Both the position numbers and the translations under genes were made by a program. A model generated the notes under the pieces. That model made no database searches, was not told where the DNA came from, and saw only the letters and a program-made list of their open reading frames with translations. Below are positions 17,341 through 26,375 of a stretch of DNA of 64,000 nt, piece after piece. This DNA comes from Chloroflexota bacterium. Lineage in GTDB: Bacteria > Chloroflexota > Dehalococcoidia > UBA2979. Each line of letters opens with the position of its first letter. Positions within the stretch are counted from its first letter, which is position 1. Location: the NCBI GenBank assembly GCA_003670575.1, contig QWRD01000003.1, forward strand, positions 1 through 64,000, read 5' to 3'.

Positions 17341-18453
17341 TTAGGCGAGCGTGAGGGCGTCGGCGCGGGTGGCGAAGTCGGTGCGTAGCTGGCCGCAGGC
17401 GGCGGCGATATCCACTCCCCGCTCCATGCGCACCGTGGCGTTGATGCCCTCGGCGAGCAGGGCCTCGTGGAACGCTCGCACGCGCTGTGGTGACGGTCGA
17501 CGCAGTCCGGCGCCTGCCGTGGGGTTGTACGGGATCAGGTTCACGTGCGCCTGGATGCCGCGAATCCGGCTGGCGAGGCGGCGCGCCTGCTCCTCGGAGT
17601 CGTTCACGCCGTCCAACAGCGCGTAGGCGAACGTCACTCGCCGCCCCCGCCGCTCGATGTACTCGCGAGCGGCGGCGACCAATTCGTCGATGGTGGTGCC
17701 GCCGGCCGTCGGGATCAGGCGGCGCCGCAACGCGTCGTCCGGCGCGTGCAGCGAGATCGTCAGCCCGACCTGTAACCCCTCGTCCGCCAGGCGGCGGATA
17801 CCGGCGCGCAGCCCAACGGTGGACACCGTGATCCCGCGTGCGCGCATGTCCAACCCGTCCGCGTCCACCAGCCATCGAATCGCGGCGAGCGTCGCTGAGG
17901 TGTTGGCCAGCGGCTCGCCCATCCCCATGAACACCACGTTGTTGACTCGCCCCTGTCGGGTGAAGTGCAGCACCTGCGCGACGATTTCCGAGGCGCTGAG
18001 GTTGCGTGTGAATCCCTGCTGCCCGGTGGCACAGAACACGCAGCCCATCGCGCAGCCGACCTGCGTGGAGACGCATACGGTCACGCGGCCGAGCGCCAAC
18101 GGCTCGTCCGGGTCGTACGCCATGCGTACCGCCTCCACCGCGGCGCCGCCGCCGAGGTCGAGCAGCACCTTGGTCGTGGCGCCATCGTCCGCCGCCGTGG
18201 TGGCGAGCACAGGAGGCGCGGACAGCGTGAACTCGGTGGCGAGGCGGGCACGCAACGCCGCCGGAATATCGGACATCGCCTCAAAGTCGGTTACGCCACG
18301 CTTCAACGCCCAACGCGCGGCCTGCCGGGCGCGATAGCGCGGCTCGCCGAAGCCGGCGAAGAGCGCATCGAGTTCCGCGAGCGAGTGGTCGAGCAGTGGT
18401 CGAGGACGTGTCGTCCCATTCATTGCTTCGAGTGTATCAGTGGGCTGCGTCAT
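17341..18453 (-). CDS. rlmN: Dual-specificity 23S rRNA/tRNA adenine C2-methyltransferase
   Basis: 370 residues. Radical-SAM enzyme methylating C2 of A2503 in 23S rRNA and A37 in tRNAs. The CxxxCxxC cluster motif is CAMGCVFC at residues 134-141, followed by ATGQQGFTRNLSASEIV; the SAM-binding GMGEPLAN and a C-terminal Cys in DIAAACGQLR, which carries the methyl intermediate, are present. The ATG at 18453 overlaps the fmt stop by four bases, so translation is probably coupled; MNGTTRPR ten codons in is an alternative start. Last gene of the gatB-to-rlmN run. Confidence 0.96.
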   Translation of the reverse strand: MTQPTDTLEAMNGTTRPRPLLDHSLAELDALFAGFGEPRYRARQAARWALKRGVTDFEAMSDIPAALRARLATEFTLSAPPVLATTAADDGATTKVLLDLGGGAAVEAVRMAYDPDEPLALGRVTVCVSTQVGCAMGCVFCATGQQGFTRNLSASEIVAQVLHFTRQGRVNNVVFMGMGEPLANTSATLAAIRWLVDADGLDMRARGITVSTVGLRAGIRRLADEGLQVGLTISLHAPDDALRRRLIPTAGGTTIDELVAAAREYIERRGRRVTFAYALLDGVNDSEEQARRLASRIRGIQAHVNLIPYNPTAGAGLRRPSPQRVRAFHEALLAEGINATVRMERGVDIAAACGQLRTDFATRADALTLA

Positions 18454-19436
18454 GACGGCTCTCCACTCGGGCTACCCAGACGAGCACCGACGAATTGCTG
18501 GTCACCTCGCGTGTATTCCTCGATGTCCAGGGCGCGTTTCCCGGCGCGCTGTACCTGGAGCAGCGCCAGCGCTCCCTCGCCGCACGCGACAACAACAAGG
18601 GCGCGGCGGCCGGGGAGCAGGGCGGTGAGGTCGCTGCCATCGCCTCGGCAGACCGTACCGGGCGGGGCGTGGGTGTCGAGGTTGGGGAGCGGCCATGCCT
18701 GGTGGACGGTGAACTGCTGGCCGAGGTATCTCGTCGTGGCGAGGGGCCACGGGTGGAACGCGCGCACCTGCCGCCACAGCGCCTCGGCGGGGCGTGACCA
18801 GTCCAACACGCCATCGTCCTTCGCGAGACGGGGCGCGTACGTGGTCTGGGCCTCGTCCTGCGGCATCGCGGTCAGTTCGCCGCGCACCCAGCGCGGCAGC
18901 GCATCGAGCATGGCCTTCGCACCGAGGCGCGCGATGCGATCGGTGAGCGTGCCAGCGGTGTCCAGCGGCTCGATCGTCGTGCTGGTTGTGGCGACCACCG
19001 GGCCGGCGTCCAGCGCGCGCACGACGAGCATGATCGATGCGCCCGCCTTCGCGTCGCCCGCCAGGATCGCCGCTGCGACCGGCGACGCGCCGCGATGCCT
19101 CGGCAGGAGGGAGGCGTGCACGTTCAGTACGCCGTGCGGGAAGGCGTCCAACAGGTGCTGCGGCAGGATGTGTCCGGCGGCCGCCAACACGCCGACGTCC
19201 GGCGCGAGCGCTGCGATGGCGTCTGTGGTGTCACGGCGGATGCGTTCCGGGGTCAGCACGGGCAGTCCCGCCTCGATGGCGAGCGCTCCGACCGGCGTCG
19301 GTTCCGCTGCCCCGGATCGGCCGCGCGGGCGTGCCGGCTGCGTGACGACGAGCACCACCTCGACGCCGGGGGTGTCGAGCAAGCCGCGCAACGTGGGCAG
19401 GGCGTAGTCAGGGGACCCGAAGAAGACGACACGCAT
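18450..19436 (-). CDS. fmt: Methionyl-tRNA formyltransferase
   Basis: 328 residues, normal for Fmt, which formylates initiator Met-tRNA using 10-formyl-tetrahydrofolate. The N-terminus MRVVFFGSPDYALPTL is typical. The catalytic region is LNVHASLLPRHRGASPV (Asn, His and the SLLPxxRG loop), with a downstream Asp in VVRALDAGPVV. The C-terminal OB-like domain runs from about residue 205. It overlaps rlmN by four bases and starts 35 bases after the solute-binding gene ends. The peptide deformylase partner is not in the window. Confidence 0.96.
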   Translation of the reverse strand: MRVVFFGSPDYALPTLRGLLDTPGVEVVLVVTQPARPRGRSGAAEPTPVGALAIEAGLPVLTPERIRRDTTDAIAALAPDVGVLAAAGHILPQHLLDAFPHGVLNVHASLLPRHRGASPVAAAILAGDAKAGASIMLVVRALDAGPVVATTSTTIEPLDTAGTLTDRIARLGAKAMLDALPRWVRGELTAMPQDEAQTTYAPRLAKDDGVLDWSRPAEALWRQVRAFHPWPLATTRYLGQQFTVHQAWPLPNLDTHAPPGTVCRGDGSDLTALLPGRRALVVVACGEGALALLQVQRAGKRALDIEEYTRGDQQFVGARLGSPSGEPS

Positions 19437-19471
19437 GGGGACCTCGCGTCGATCGTACCAGCGAGGCGGGG

Positions 19472-21190
19472 TTACCGGCCTCGTCCGCCGACCGACGGCT
19501 CTGACCGCCAGCGATAGACCTCGCGGAAGCGGTCGGCGGGGTCGAACAGCACCCCGCCCGCGATCCCCTCGAGGTTGCGCGGCTGTACGTAGATTCGGCG
19601 TGGATATTGGAGGATGACGCTCGGCGCCTGGTCGATGAAGCGCGCGGTGAATCTCGCGTACTGCTCACGGCGCTCGGCGGTGTCGAGCGTGACGCGGGCC
19701 GCTTCGAGGGCACGATCGGCATCGGCGTCGTGGAAGCCGGCGATATTCCGCCCGCCCGCGCCGATCTGCGAGGTGTGCCAGCCGCCGTACGGGTCCGGGT
19801 CGACATCGGTCTGCCAGCCGAAGAGCAGAAGATCGAAATCGCGCGGGTCGATGCGATCACGCAGTAGTTCGCCCGCGGGGAGCGCGCGCACCGTCACCTC
19901 GATACCCCGTGGGCGGAGCTGGTTGGCGACGGCGCTGGCCAGTTCCTCACGCTCCACGTCGGCGTTCGTCACGAGCTCGAGTCGTAGCCGCGCGATCGAC
20001 TTCGCCCTGATGCCATCCGTACCTCGCGGCCAGCCGGCGGCGTCGAACAGTGCGTCTGCCTGATCGAGCCTCGGCCAAACGCCGGGCGAGTACGCCCATG
20101 TCCCGGGCACGATCGGTCCGTCGCCGACTAGGGCCCGAGGTGTAGCACCCGTCGCGGCGATCAATGCCTCGCGGTCGATGCTGGCCGCAAGCGCGCGACG
20201 CAGCGCCGGGTCCGCGAGGATGCCGCGCTGGTTGTTGAGATACAGCGCGGTGTACCCACCAACCACCAGCGGCGTCGGCCGTAGCAGCGGGCGCGCGGCT
20301 ACGGCCCGCGCGAGCGCGTCATCCGCGCCTTCTGGGAGCAGCGCCGCCTGCACCTCGCCACCGCTGACGGCACGGGCGAGTGTGTCCCGGTCGGGGTAGA
20401 ACCGCAGTACCACGCCACTCAGCCCCGGCACGCCGAAGTGGTAGCTGGCGTTCGGCTCCAGCACCGCGCGCGTCGCATCGAGCGAAACGAGCCGGAACGG
20501 CCCGCTACCAACCGTCGAGGCTGCCCGCGATGCGTCGGGTAGCTGCGCGGGCGATAGGGATCTCAGCAGGTGCGCCGGCACGATGCCCAGCGCCGCCTGT
20601 GCCAGGAAGCCCGCTGCGGGCGCAGGGAGCCGCATGAGCACCGTTTGAGGGTCAGGTGTGACCACTCGCACGCCAGACCAGCGTGCGGCGAGCGCCGGGG
20701 CACCTGCGAAGCCGGGTGCCTGAACGGCCGACACGGTGAACGCGACGTCGGCGGCGTCTAATTGCTCGCCATCATGCCAGCGGAGGTCGGGGCGGAGATG
20801 GAACGTGTAGGCGAGGCCGTCCGGCGTCACCTCCCAGCGCTCGGCAAGATCGGGGACCGGAGTGCCGTCGGCGCTGATCCTCGTCAGGCCGCTGAACAAC
20901 AGCGCGGCCAGGTCGGCGTCCGGCGGGTTGCCGCGCGCAAAGAGCGGGCTGGGGTGGAGCGGGCGTCCGAGGATGCCTTCGACATAACGGCCAGCGCTGG
21001 CGTCGCGGTCTGCACCTCGTGTGTACCAGCCGAAGGCCAGCAGGGCGATGCCGCCGACGAGCACCAGCGCGTACAACAGGCGTGTGAAGGTATGCCCGGT
21101 GGAGGGCAGACGTCTCACGTCGGCATGCTGCAGTGCGGCTGGAGCGTTGGGCGCCTCACGGCTGGGGGCCGCGCTACGACGCGGCGACAC
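19472..21190 (-). CDS. ABC transporter substrate-binding protein, family 5 (peptide/nickel type), membrane-anchored
   Basis: 572 residues. The body is a family-5 solute-binding protein: LFSGLTRISADGTPVPDLAE, WEVTPDGLAYTFHLRPDLRW, and later ADPALRRALAASIDREALI and LFGWQTDVDPDPYGGWH. Instead of a lipobox the N-terminus has one hydrophobic helix (LLYALVLVGGIALLAFGWY, about residues 38-56), so it is tethered as a signal anchor or processed by signal peptidase I. No permease or ATPase gene is adjacent; its neighbours are secG and fmt. The GTG start at 21190 overlaps the end of secG by 17 bases; a GTG at 21118 is an alternative. Confidence 0.88.
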   Translation of the reverse strand: MSPRRSAAPSREAPNAPAALQHADVRRLPSTGHTFTRLLYALVLVGGIALLAFGWYTRGADRDASAGRYVEGILGRPLHPSPLFARGNPPDADLAALLFSGLTRISADGTPVPDLAERWEVTPDGLAYTFHLRPDLRWHDGEQLDAADVAFTVSAVQAPGFAGAPALAARWSGVRVVTPDPQTVLMRLPAPAAGFLAQAALGIVPAHLLRSLSPAQLPDASRAASTVGSGPFRLVSLDATRAVLEPNASYHFGVPGLSGVVLRFYPDRDTLARAVSGGEVQAALLPEGADDALARAVAARPLLRPTPLVVGGYTALYLNNQRGILADPALRRALAASIDREALIAATGATPRALVGDGPIVPGTWAYSPGVWPRLDQADALFDAAGWPRGTDGIRAKSIARLRLELVTNADVEREELASAVANQLRPRGIEVTVRALPAGELLRDRIDPRDFDLLLFGWQTDVDPDPYGGWHTSQIGAGGRNIAGFHDADADRALEAARVTLDTAERREQYARFTARFIDQAPSVILQYPRRIYVQPRNLEGIAGGVLFDPADRFREVYRWRSEPSVGGRGR

Positions 21191-21398
21191 TCCAGGCCGA
21201 GAAGGCGAGGAAGACGATGACCAGCACGATGGTCATGCGGTGCATGGTCCGTTGCATCCCGCGTCGGGTGCGGAACTGCGAGTCCTGTCCGCCCAACGCC
21301 GCGCCGAAGCCCGTTCCCTTGACCTGCAAGAGCACGAGCACGGACAGCACGACTGAGATCATGATCTGCGCGATGCTGAGGTAATGTCGGAGTTCCAT
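21174..21398 (-). CDS. secG: Preprotein translocase subunit SecG
   Basis: 74 residues with the two-helix SecG layout: YLSIAQIMISVVLSVLVLLQ, then the conserved cytoplasmic loop KGTGFGAALGGQDSQFRTRRG, written here as residues about 27-47, then MTIVLVIVFLAFSAWSVAA. It stimulates SecYEA-driven export. The adjacent solute-binding gene overlaps its 3' end. Confidence 0.93.
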   Translation of the reverse strand: MELRHYLSIAQIMISVVLSVLVLLQVKGTGFGAALGGQDSQFRTRRGMQRTMHRMTIVLVIVFLAFSAWSVAAS

Positions 21399-21476
21399 AG
21401 GTGGTAGAGGCTACCTGTGGTGGCGCGTGGGGGCAAGGCCGACCCGTCGCGACCGTGATTCGCCGATGCCTGCGCG

Positions 21477-22805
21477 CTACGTGCGAGGTGCTCCCGGGCT
21501 CGCGATGGCTTCCGCGTACACGCGGAGGTCGCGTTCGTAGTACTGACGCATGACGGCCGCCGCCAGCCGCTCCGAGTCGTGGCGGTAGCGGTGATCCGGC
21601 GCCACGAGGTCGGCGAGCACCAGGCGCGCGCCGCCGTAGTCCACGTCACCCGGCGCCAGTACCGGGGTCGACTGCCACTCGCCGGGGAGCGGTTCGGCAG
21701 GGAGGTTGCTGTTTGCCAGCACCACCTGCGCGATGTCGTCGCGCCCGAAGTGGCGGCGGATCGCGGCGTAGTGGTCGGCGGCGTTGTAGCCGTCCGTCTC
21801 ACCGTGCTGGGTCGCCACGTTCGAGATATAGACCTTGTGTGCGTGGGAGCGCAGCAGCGCCTCGCCGAGGCCGCGCACCAGCAGGTTCGGCATCACCGAG
21901 GTGTACAGCGAGCCCGGCCCGATCACGATCAAATCGGCATCCAGCAGCGCACGGACCACCTCGGGATTCACGTGCGCATCGGCAGGCTCGATGGCGACGC
22001 TGCTGACCGGCGAGCCGGCGTGCGGGATCACGGACTCACCGCGCACGGTGCGGCCGTCCTCCAGCGTGGCGACCAGCGTGATGTCCTCCAGCGTCGAGGG
22101 CAGGATCGCGCCGCGAACGGCCAGCACCCGCGAGGTCTCGCGGATCGCGATCTCCATGTTCCCGGTGACCTCGGACATCGCGACGATGAACAGGTTGCCG
22201 AAGGAGTGGCCGGCGATGCCCTCGCCCGCGTGCTCACCGAAGCGGTATTGGAACAACTTCGTGACCAGCGGCTCGGCGTCTGCGAGCGCGGCGATGCAGT
22301 TGCGGATGTCACCGGGGGGGATCACGTGCATGTCGCGGCGCAACAGCCCGCTGGAGCCACCGTCGTCCGCCACCGTGACGACGGCGGTGAGGTTGCTGGT
22401 GTACTGCTTCAGCCCGCGCAGCAGCATCGATAGTCCCGTGCCGCCGCCGATCGCGACGATCTTCGGGCCGCGCCCCTGCGTGCGGTTCGTGTAGATCTGT
22501 TCGAACAGTTGGTCTTGCTGGCCAAGCGGCAACACGGCGCTGACGATGGAACGGTTGAGCCGCCACGCGCCGTACACGGTGATCCCGGAGGCCACGCTGA
22601 TAAACAGCAAGCCTCGGATCCAGCGCGGGATGAACTGCAGCGTGACGGTGCCTACCCAGGTCGGGAACGTGAAACTCGCGTACACCTCGCGCAGCAGGTA
22701 CGCGAAGCCGAGGCCCATGATCACGACGCCGATCAGCAGCACCAGCAGCCATCGCTTGATGTGCAGCCCGACGTAGAGCCACTTGGTCAGATTGGAACGA
22801 CTCAC
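21477..22805 (-). CDS. yvcK: YvcK family protein with N-terminal membrane domain
   Basis: 442 residues from a GTG at 22805, which has GAGG six bases upstream. The C-terminal two thirds are YvcK/CofD-like: PKIVAIGGGTGLSMLLRGLK, VVTVADDGGSSGLLRRD, PPGDIRNCIAALAD, GHSFGNLFIVAMSEVTG and VIGPGSLYTSVMPNLLV. YvcK binds UDP-GlcNAc and in Firmicutes supports cell-wall synthesis and gluconeogenic growth. Unlike the roughly 320-residue soluble form, this one has about 125 extra N-terminal residues with two membrane helices (KRWLLVLLIGVVIMGLGFAY and RGLLFISVASGITVYGAW). The whiA and rapZ genes that often accompany yvcK are absent. A longer start at 22877 cannot be excluded. Confidence 0.9.
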   Translation of the reverse strand: MSRSNLTKWLYVGLHIKRWLLVLLIGVVIMGLGFAYLLREVYASFTFPTWVGTVTLQFIPRWIRGLLFISVASGITVYGAWRLNRSIVSAVLPLGQQDQLFEQIYTNRTQGRGPKIVAIGGGTGLSMLLRGLKQYTSNLTAVVTVADDGGSSGLLRRDMHVIPPGDIRNCIAALADAEPLVTKLFQYRFGEHAGEGIAGHSFGNLFIVAMSEVTGNMEIAIRETSRVLAVRGAILPSTLEDITLVATLEDGRTVRGESVIPHAGSPVSSVAIEPADAHVNPEVVRALLDADLIVIGPGSLYTSVMPNLLVRGLGEALLRSHAHKVYISNVATQHGETDGYNAADHYAAIRRHFGRDDIAQVVLANSNLPAEPLPGEWQSTPVLAPGDVDYGGARLVLADLVAPDHRYRHDSERLAAAVMRQYYERDLRVYAEAIASPGAPRT

Positions 22806-22907
22806 TAGCAGCCTCACTTGCTGCCCCGCCGCTCTCGGGTATACGAGCGCGGACGTGCCTCGGTCAATGGCGAGCACACCCGCACGCGCGTCGGTCCATA
22901 CACGGTG

Positions 22908-24410
22908 CTACGCATCCAAGTGCCTGCGCAGTGCCTCGGCGGCGGTGTTGGCGTCGGCGCGGCCGCGCAGTTGGCGCATCACCTGACCGACCAGGAACTG
23001 GATGGCGCTGGCCTTCCCGCCGCGATAGTCATCGGCAGGCTTCGGGTTGGCGGCGATCACCTCGACGGCGATGCGGTCGATCTCAGCGTCGTCGCGCACC
23101 TGTCCCAGGCCGCGCTGCTCCACGATGGCAGCCGGCATCTCGCCGCTCGCGAACGCGAGCTCCAGCACCTCTTTCGCGGTGGTGCCGGTGATCGTGCCAG
23201 CGGCGGCTAGTTGAACGAGGTCAGCGATGTGCGCGGGCGTGACCTTGATCTCGCTCCACTCCAGTTCGCTGCCCGCTTCCTGGCGGCGCAGGCGAGCGAG
23301 GTCGCCGATGATCCAGTGCGCCACGTTGCGCGCGCGTCCCTGAACGGCGCTCTCGCCGTCGACGCCCACCGCGGCGAGGCGCACCGCGTCCTCGTACTGG
23401 TCGGCTTCCAGCCGCGACTCTGTCAGCAAACGGGCGTCCGCCGAGGCGAGTCCGTACTCGCGCTCGAACCGCTCGCGACGGGCATCGGGCAGTTCAGGCA
23501 GCGTGGCACGCCAGGCCTCGGCCTGCTCGGTGGTGACGGACAACGGCGGCAGGTCCGGCTCCGGGAAGTAGCGGTAGTCGTGCGCGCCTTCCTTGGAGCG
23601 CTGGCTCGCCGTCTCGCCCGTGGCGTCGACGTACCCGCGCGTCTCCTGCGCGATCGCCCCGCCGGCATCGAGGATGGCGGTCTGGCGCTCGATCTCAAAC
23701 TCCACCGCTCGCTGCACGGAACGGAACGAGTTCATGTTCTTGACTTCGACCTTCGCACCCAACTGCTCCTGTCCGAACGGACGCAGCGAGATGTTCACGT
23801 CGCAGCGGAATGAACCGCGATCCATGTCGGCGTCCGAGACGCCGAGGTAGCGCATCGTCTGCCGCAGTTTGCGCAGGTAGGCGACGGCCTGTTCGCCGCT
23901 GCTCATGTCCGGTGTTGAGACGATCTCCATGAGCGGGACGCCGGCGCGGTTCACATCCAGCAGCGAGTACCCCTCGCCGTGCGCTTCCTGGCGGTGCAGC
24001 AGTCGGGCCGTGTCCTCTTCGAGGTGGATGCGCTCCAGTTGAACGCGCTTCGCGACGCCGTCGACCTCGATGTCCACGCCGCCGCCGAGGCAGAGCGGCT
24101 GGTCGTACTGCGAGATCTGGTAGCCCTTCATGAGGTCGGGATACGGGTAGTTCTTGCGGTCGAACTTGGAGAACACGGGGATGGTGCATCCCAGCGCGAG
24201 GCCGGCGCGCACCGTGAACTCCACCGCGCGGCGATTGATCACGGGCAGCATCCCGGGCATCCCCAGACAGACCGGACAGACCCGCGTGTTTGGCTCCGCC
24301 TCGAAGTAGTCCGAGCCGCAGGAGCAGAACATCTTGGAGCGGGTCTTGAGTTGGCAGTGCACCTCCAGCCCGATCACCACCTCGTACTTGGTCGTTGCCG
24401 TGGTCGTCAT
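22908..24410 (-). CDS. gatB: Aspartyl/glutamyl-tRNA amidotransferase subunit B
   Basis: 500 residues. GatB is the kinase/tRNA-binding subunit of GatCAB, which converts Glu-tRNA(Gln) or Asp-tRNA(Asn) to the amide form. Hallmarks are EVVIGLEVHCQLKTRSKMFC, the metal-site cysteines in FCSCGSDYF and RVCPVCLGMPG, KNYPYPDLMKGYQISQYD and the Yqey-like C-terminal tail domain. AGGAG lies six bases before the ATG at 24410; the frame is open upstream but that is coincidental antisense to rarA. gatA and gatC are not adjacent. yvcK begins about 100 bases downstream in the same direction. Confidence 0.97.
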   Translation of the reverse strand: MTTTATTKYEVVIGLEVHCQLKTRSKMFCSCGSDYFEAEPNTRVCPVCLGMPGMLPVINRRAVEFTVRAGLALGCTIPVFSKFDRKNYPYPDLMKGYQISQYDQPLCLGGGVDIEVDGVAKRVQLERIHLEEDTARLLHRQEAHGEGYSLLDVNRAGVPLMEIVSTPDMSSGEQAVAYLRKLRQTMRYLGVSDADMDRGSFRCDVNISLRPFGQEQLGAKVEVKNMNSFRSVQRAVEFEIERQTAILDAGGAIAQETRGYVDATGETASQRSKEGAHDYRYFPEPDLPPLSVTTEQAEAWRATLPELPDARRERFEREYGLASADARLLTESRLEADQYEDAVRLAAVGVDGESAVQGRARNVAHWIIGDLARLRRQEAGSELEWSEIKVTPAHIADLVQLAAAGTITGTTAKEVLELAFASGEMPAAIVEQRGLGQVRDDAEIDRIAVEVIAANPKPADDYRGGKASAIQFLVGQVMRQLRGRADANTAAEALRRHLDA

Positions 24411-24500
24411 CGCTGCTCCTTGCCCGTTCGCCCATTGTACCGCCGGGGCCCGCTGCGATTGTGGGTGCCGTCCGCGCGCGCCGAGGCCGCCTGTGGGGCC

Positions 24501-24506
24501 TACACT
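24501..24506 (+). promoter_or_regulatory. -10 element of a probable leaderless promoter for rarA
   Basis: TACACT followed by six bases and the ATG at 24513; no Shine-Dalgarno is present. The region lies in the roughly 100-bp gap between divergent gatB and rarA. Confidence 0.45.
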
Positions 24507-24512
24507 CATGCC

Positions 24513-25847
24513 ATGACCAGCCGTCGACGTTCCGACCCGCCGCCCGGCATGCAGCGCGGGCTGTTCGCCGCCCCACAGGCGCGTGCGGCCGGTGAGCCGC
24601 TGGCGGCTCGGATGCGCCCGCGTGACTTGGACGACTTCGTCGGGCAGGAGAGCGTCGTCGGCGAAGGTCGACCGCTGCGCCGCATGGTCGAGCGCGACGA
24701 AGTACCCTCGATGATCCTCTGGGGGCCGCCCGGTACGGGGAAGACCACGCTCGCCTCGATTATCGCCAGCCGTACTCGCCGTCACTTCGAGCAGTTGTCG
24801 GCCGTCGCCTCCGGGGTCGCCGATCTGCGCGCCGCCGTCGCGGCCGCCGCCTCCCGACGCGAGTTGGAGGGCGTGGCCACGATCCTGTTCATCGATGAGA
24901 TTCATCGCTTCAACCGCGCGCAGCAGGACGCCTTGCTGCCGTATGTCGAGGACGGCACCGTCACCTTGATCGGCGCGACGACCGAGAACCCCTCGTTCGA
25001 GGTGATCGCCCCGTTGCTGTCCCGTGCGCGCGTGTTCCGTCTGGAGCTGCTCACCGACGAGCACCTGACCTCGATCCTCCGACGCGCGATCGCCGATCCG
25101 GTGCGCGGGTTCGGCGGGCAACACGTGGAGGCGAACGACGAGGCGCTGGCTGTGCTGGCGGCGGCGGCGGGCGGTGATGCGCGCAGTGCGCTGAACATCC
25201 TGGAGTTCGCCGTTGCGCTGGCCGAGCCCGACGAGGCGGGGACCCGCCTCGTGACGCCGGAGCGCGTGTCGGAGGCGGCACAGCACCCCACGCTGCAGTA
25301 CGACCGCGCCGGCGATGCGCACTACGACACGATCTCGGCGTACATCAAATCGGTGCGCGGCTCGGACGTCGATGCGGCGCTGTACTGGCTCGCGCGCATG
25401 CTCGAGGCCGGCGAGGACCCGCTGTTCGTCGCGCGGCGGATCGTCATCCTCGCCGCCGAGGATATCGGTCTGGCGGACCCGCAGGCGTTGCCGATCGCGG
25501 TGGCGTGCCAACAGGCGGTGCACTTCCTCGGCATGCCGGAGGCGCGACTGCCGATGGCCGAGGTGACCGTGTACCTGGCGCGCGCCCCGAAGTCGAACTC
25601 CGCGTACGCCGCCTACAGACGCGCAGTGGAGGACGTGCAGCGCTCGCGGAACGAGCCGGTGCCGCTGCACCTGCGCAACGCCGCCACCGGGCTGATGCGG
25701 GCGTTCGGCTACGGGGCGGGCTACCAGCACGCGCACGACTACGAGGGGCATCGCCCGCCGGAGCAGACGCATCGGCCCGCCTCGGTCGAGGGCCACATCT
25801 ACTACGAGCCGGGCACGTTGGGTGATGAGGCCCGCGAGCCGCGCTGA
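24513..25847 (+). CDS. rarA: Replication-associated recombination protein A (AAA+ ATPase)
   Basis: 444 residues. RarA/MgsA acts at stalled replication forks. The AAA+ core shows GPPGTGKTT (71-79), Walker B LFIDEIHRF (125-133) and sensor 1 GATTENPSF (154-162). The C-terminal clamp-loader-like and tetramerisation domains include YDTISAYIKSVRGSDVDAAL, RRIVILAAEDIGLADPQAL and KSNSAYAAYRRA. The N-terminal QRGLFAAPQ followed by ARMRPRDLDDFVGQE is typical. The frame is open far upstream into gatB antisense, but homology starts at the ATG at 24513. Confidence 0.96.
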   Translation: MTSRRRSDPPPGMQRGLFAAPQARAAGEPLAARMRPRDLDDFVGQESVVGEGRPLRRMVERDEVPSMILWGPPGTGKTTLASIIASRTRRHFEQLSAVASGVADLRAAVAAAASRRELEGVATILFIDEIHRFNRAQQDALLPYVEDGTVTLIGATTENPSFEVIAPLLSRARVFRLELLTDEHLTSILRRAIADPVRGFGGQHVEANDEALAVLAAAAGGDARSALNILEFAVALAEPDEAGTRLVTPERVSEAAQHPTLQYDRAGDAHYDTISAYIKSVRGSDVDAALYWLARMLEAGEDPLFVARRIVILAAEDIGLADPQALPIAVACQQAVHFLGMPEARLPMAEVTVYLARAPKSNSAYAAYRRAVEDVQRSRNEPVPLHLRNAATGLMRAFGYGAGYQHAHDYEGHRPPEQTHRPASVEGHIYYEPGTLGDEAREPR

Positions 25848-25876
25848 TCGAGCCTCGCCGGAGGGGGATCGAAGAA

Positions 25877-25896
25877 GGGGCGCCGTCACGCGCCCC
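25877..25896. terminator. Intrinsic terminator between convergent rarA and cupredoxin gene
   Basis: A 7-bp GC-only stem (GGGGCGC/GCGCCCC) around CGTCAC, 30 bases after the rarA stop and 27 before the cupredoxin stop. It resembles the hairpin after the gp25-like gene. There is no clear T-run. Confidence 0.6.
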
Positions 25897-25922
25897 CTCC
25901 CCACCTCTGACTGAACGTTGCG

Positions 25923-26375
25923 CTACTGGACGGTGAAGGCCACCGCCATGCCCGCCGCGTAGTGCGCCGGAACGTTGCACAGCAGCACGTACTTTCCGGC
26001 CTCCAGTTTCACCGTCTTGGACTCGGCCTTGCCGGCGGCGATCTCGGCGGTTCGGCCGATCAACTTGCCGGTGGACTCATCCGCCTTGGCGTCCTTCTGG
26101 GGGATCTTGTCGGCGGCCACGTCGGTCTTCAGCACCGCCAGCTCGTGAGCCAGTGCGCCCTTGTTGTCGGCCTTGAACGTGAACTCGCCCGCCTTGCCGC
26201 TGTTCTTGTCGACGGCGAGGGTCAGGTCTTTCATCGTCGCCGTGACGGTCGTGGCACCGCCCGCAGCCGCCGGAGCTCCCGCGCTCGATGCCGGGGCCGC
26301 GTCACCACCGCCGCACCCCGCGAGCACGAGGCCGCTCATCGCCATGCTGCCGATCATCATCGCCCAGTTGCGCAT
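25923..26375 (-). CDS. Cupredoxin domain lipoprotein (type 1 copper)
   Basis: 150 residues. The signal peptide ends in a lipobox with Cys at 21 (GLVLAGC). The mature part is a small beta-sandwich with type-1 copper ligands in the classic order: H77 in GALAHELAV, C133, H138 and M143 in CNVPAHYAAGM. The C-x4-H-x4-M spacing is that of plastocyanin/sulfocyanin-like blue copper proteins, so it probably shuttles electrons at the outer face of the membrane. AAGGAG lies before the ATG. No oxidase or cytochrome gene is adjacent, so its partner is unknown. Confidence 0.9.
   Translation of the reverse strand: MRNWAMMIGSMAMSGLVLAGCGGGDAAPASSAGAPAAAGGATTVTATMKDLTLAVDKNSGKAGEFTFKADNKGALAHELAVLKTDVAADKIPQKDAKADESTGKLIGRTAEIAAGKAESKTVKLEAGKYVLLCNVPAHYAAGMAVAFTVQ

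Noticed and set aside
24411-25904. Upstream extension of gatB making a 998-residue protein
   Set aside because: The extra 500 residues are antisense to rarA and lack any domain; the Shine-Dalgarno and homology put the start at 24410.
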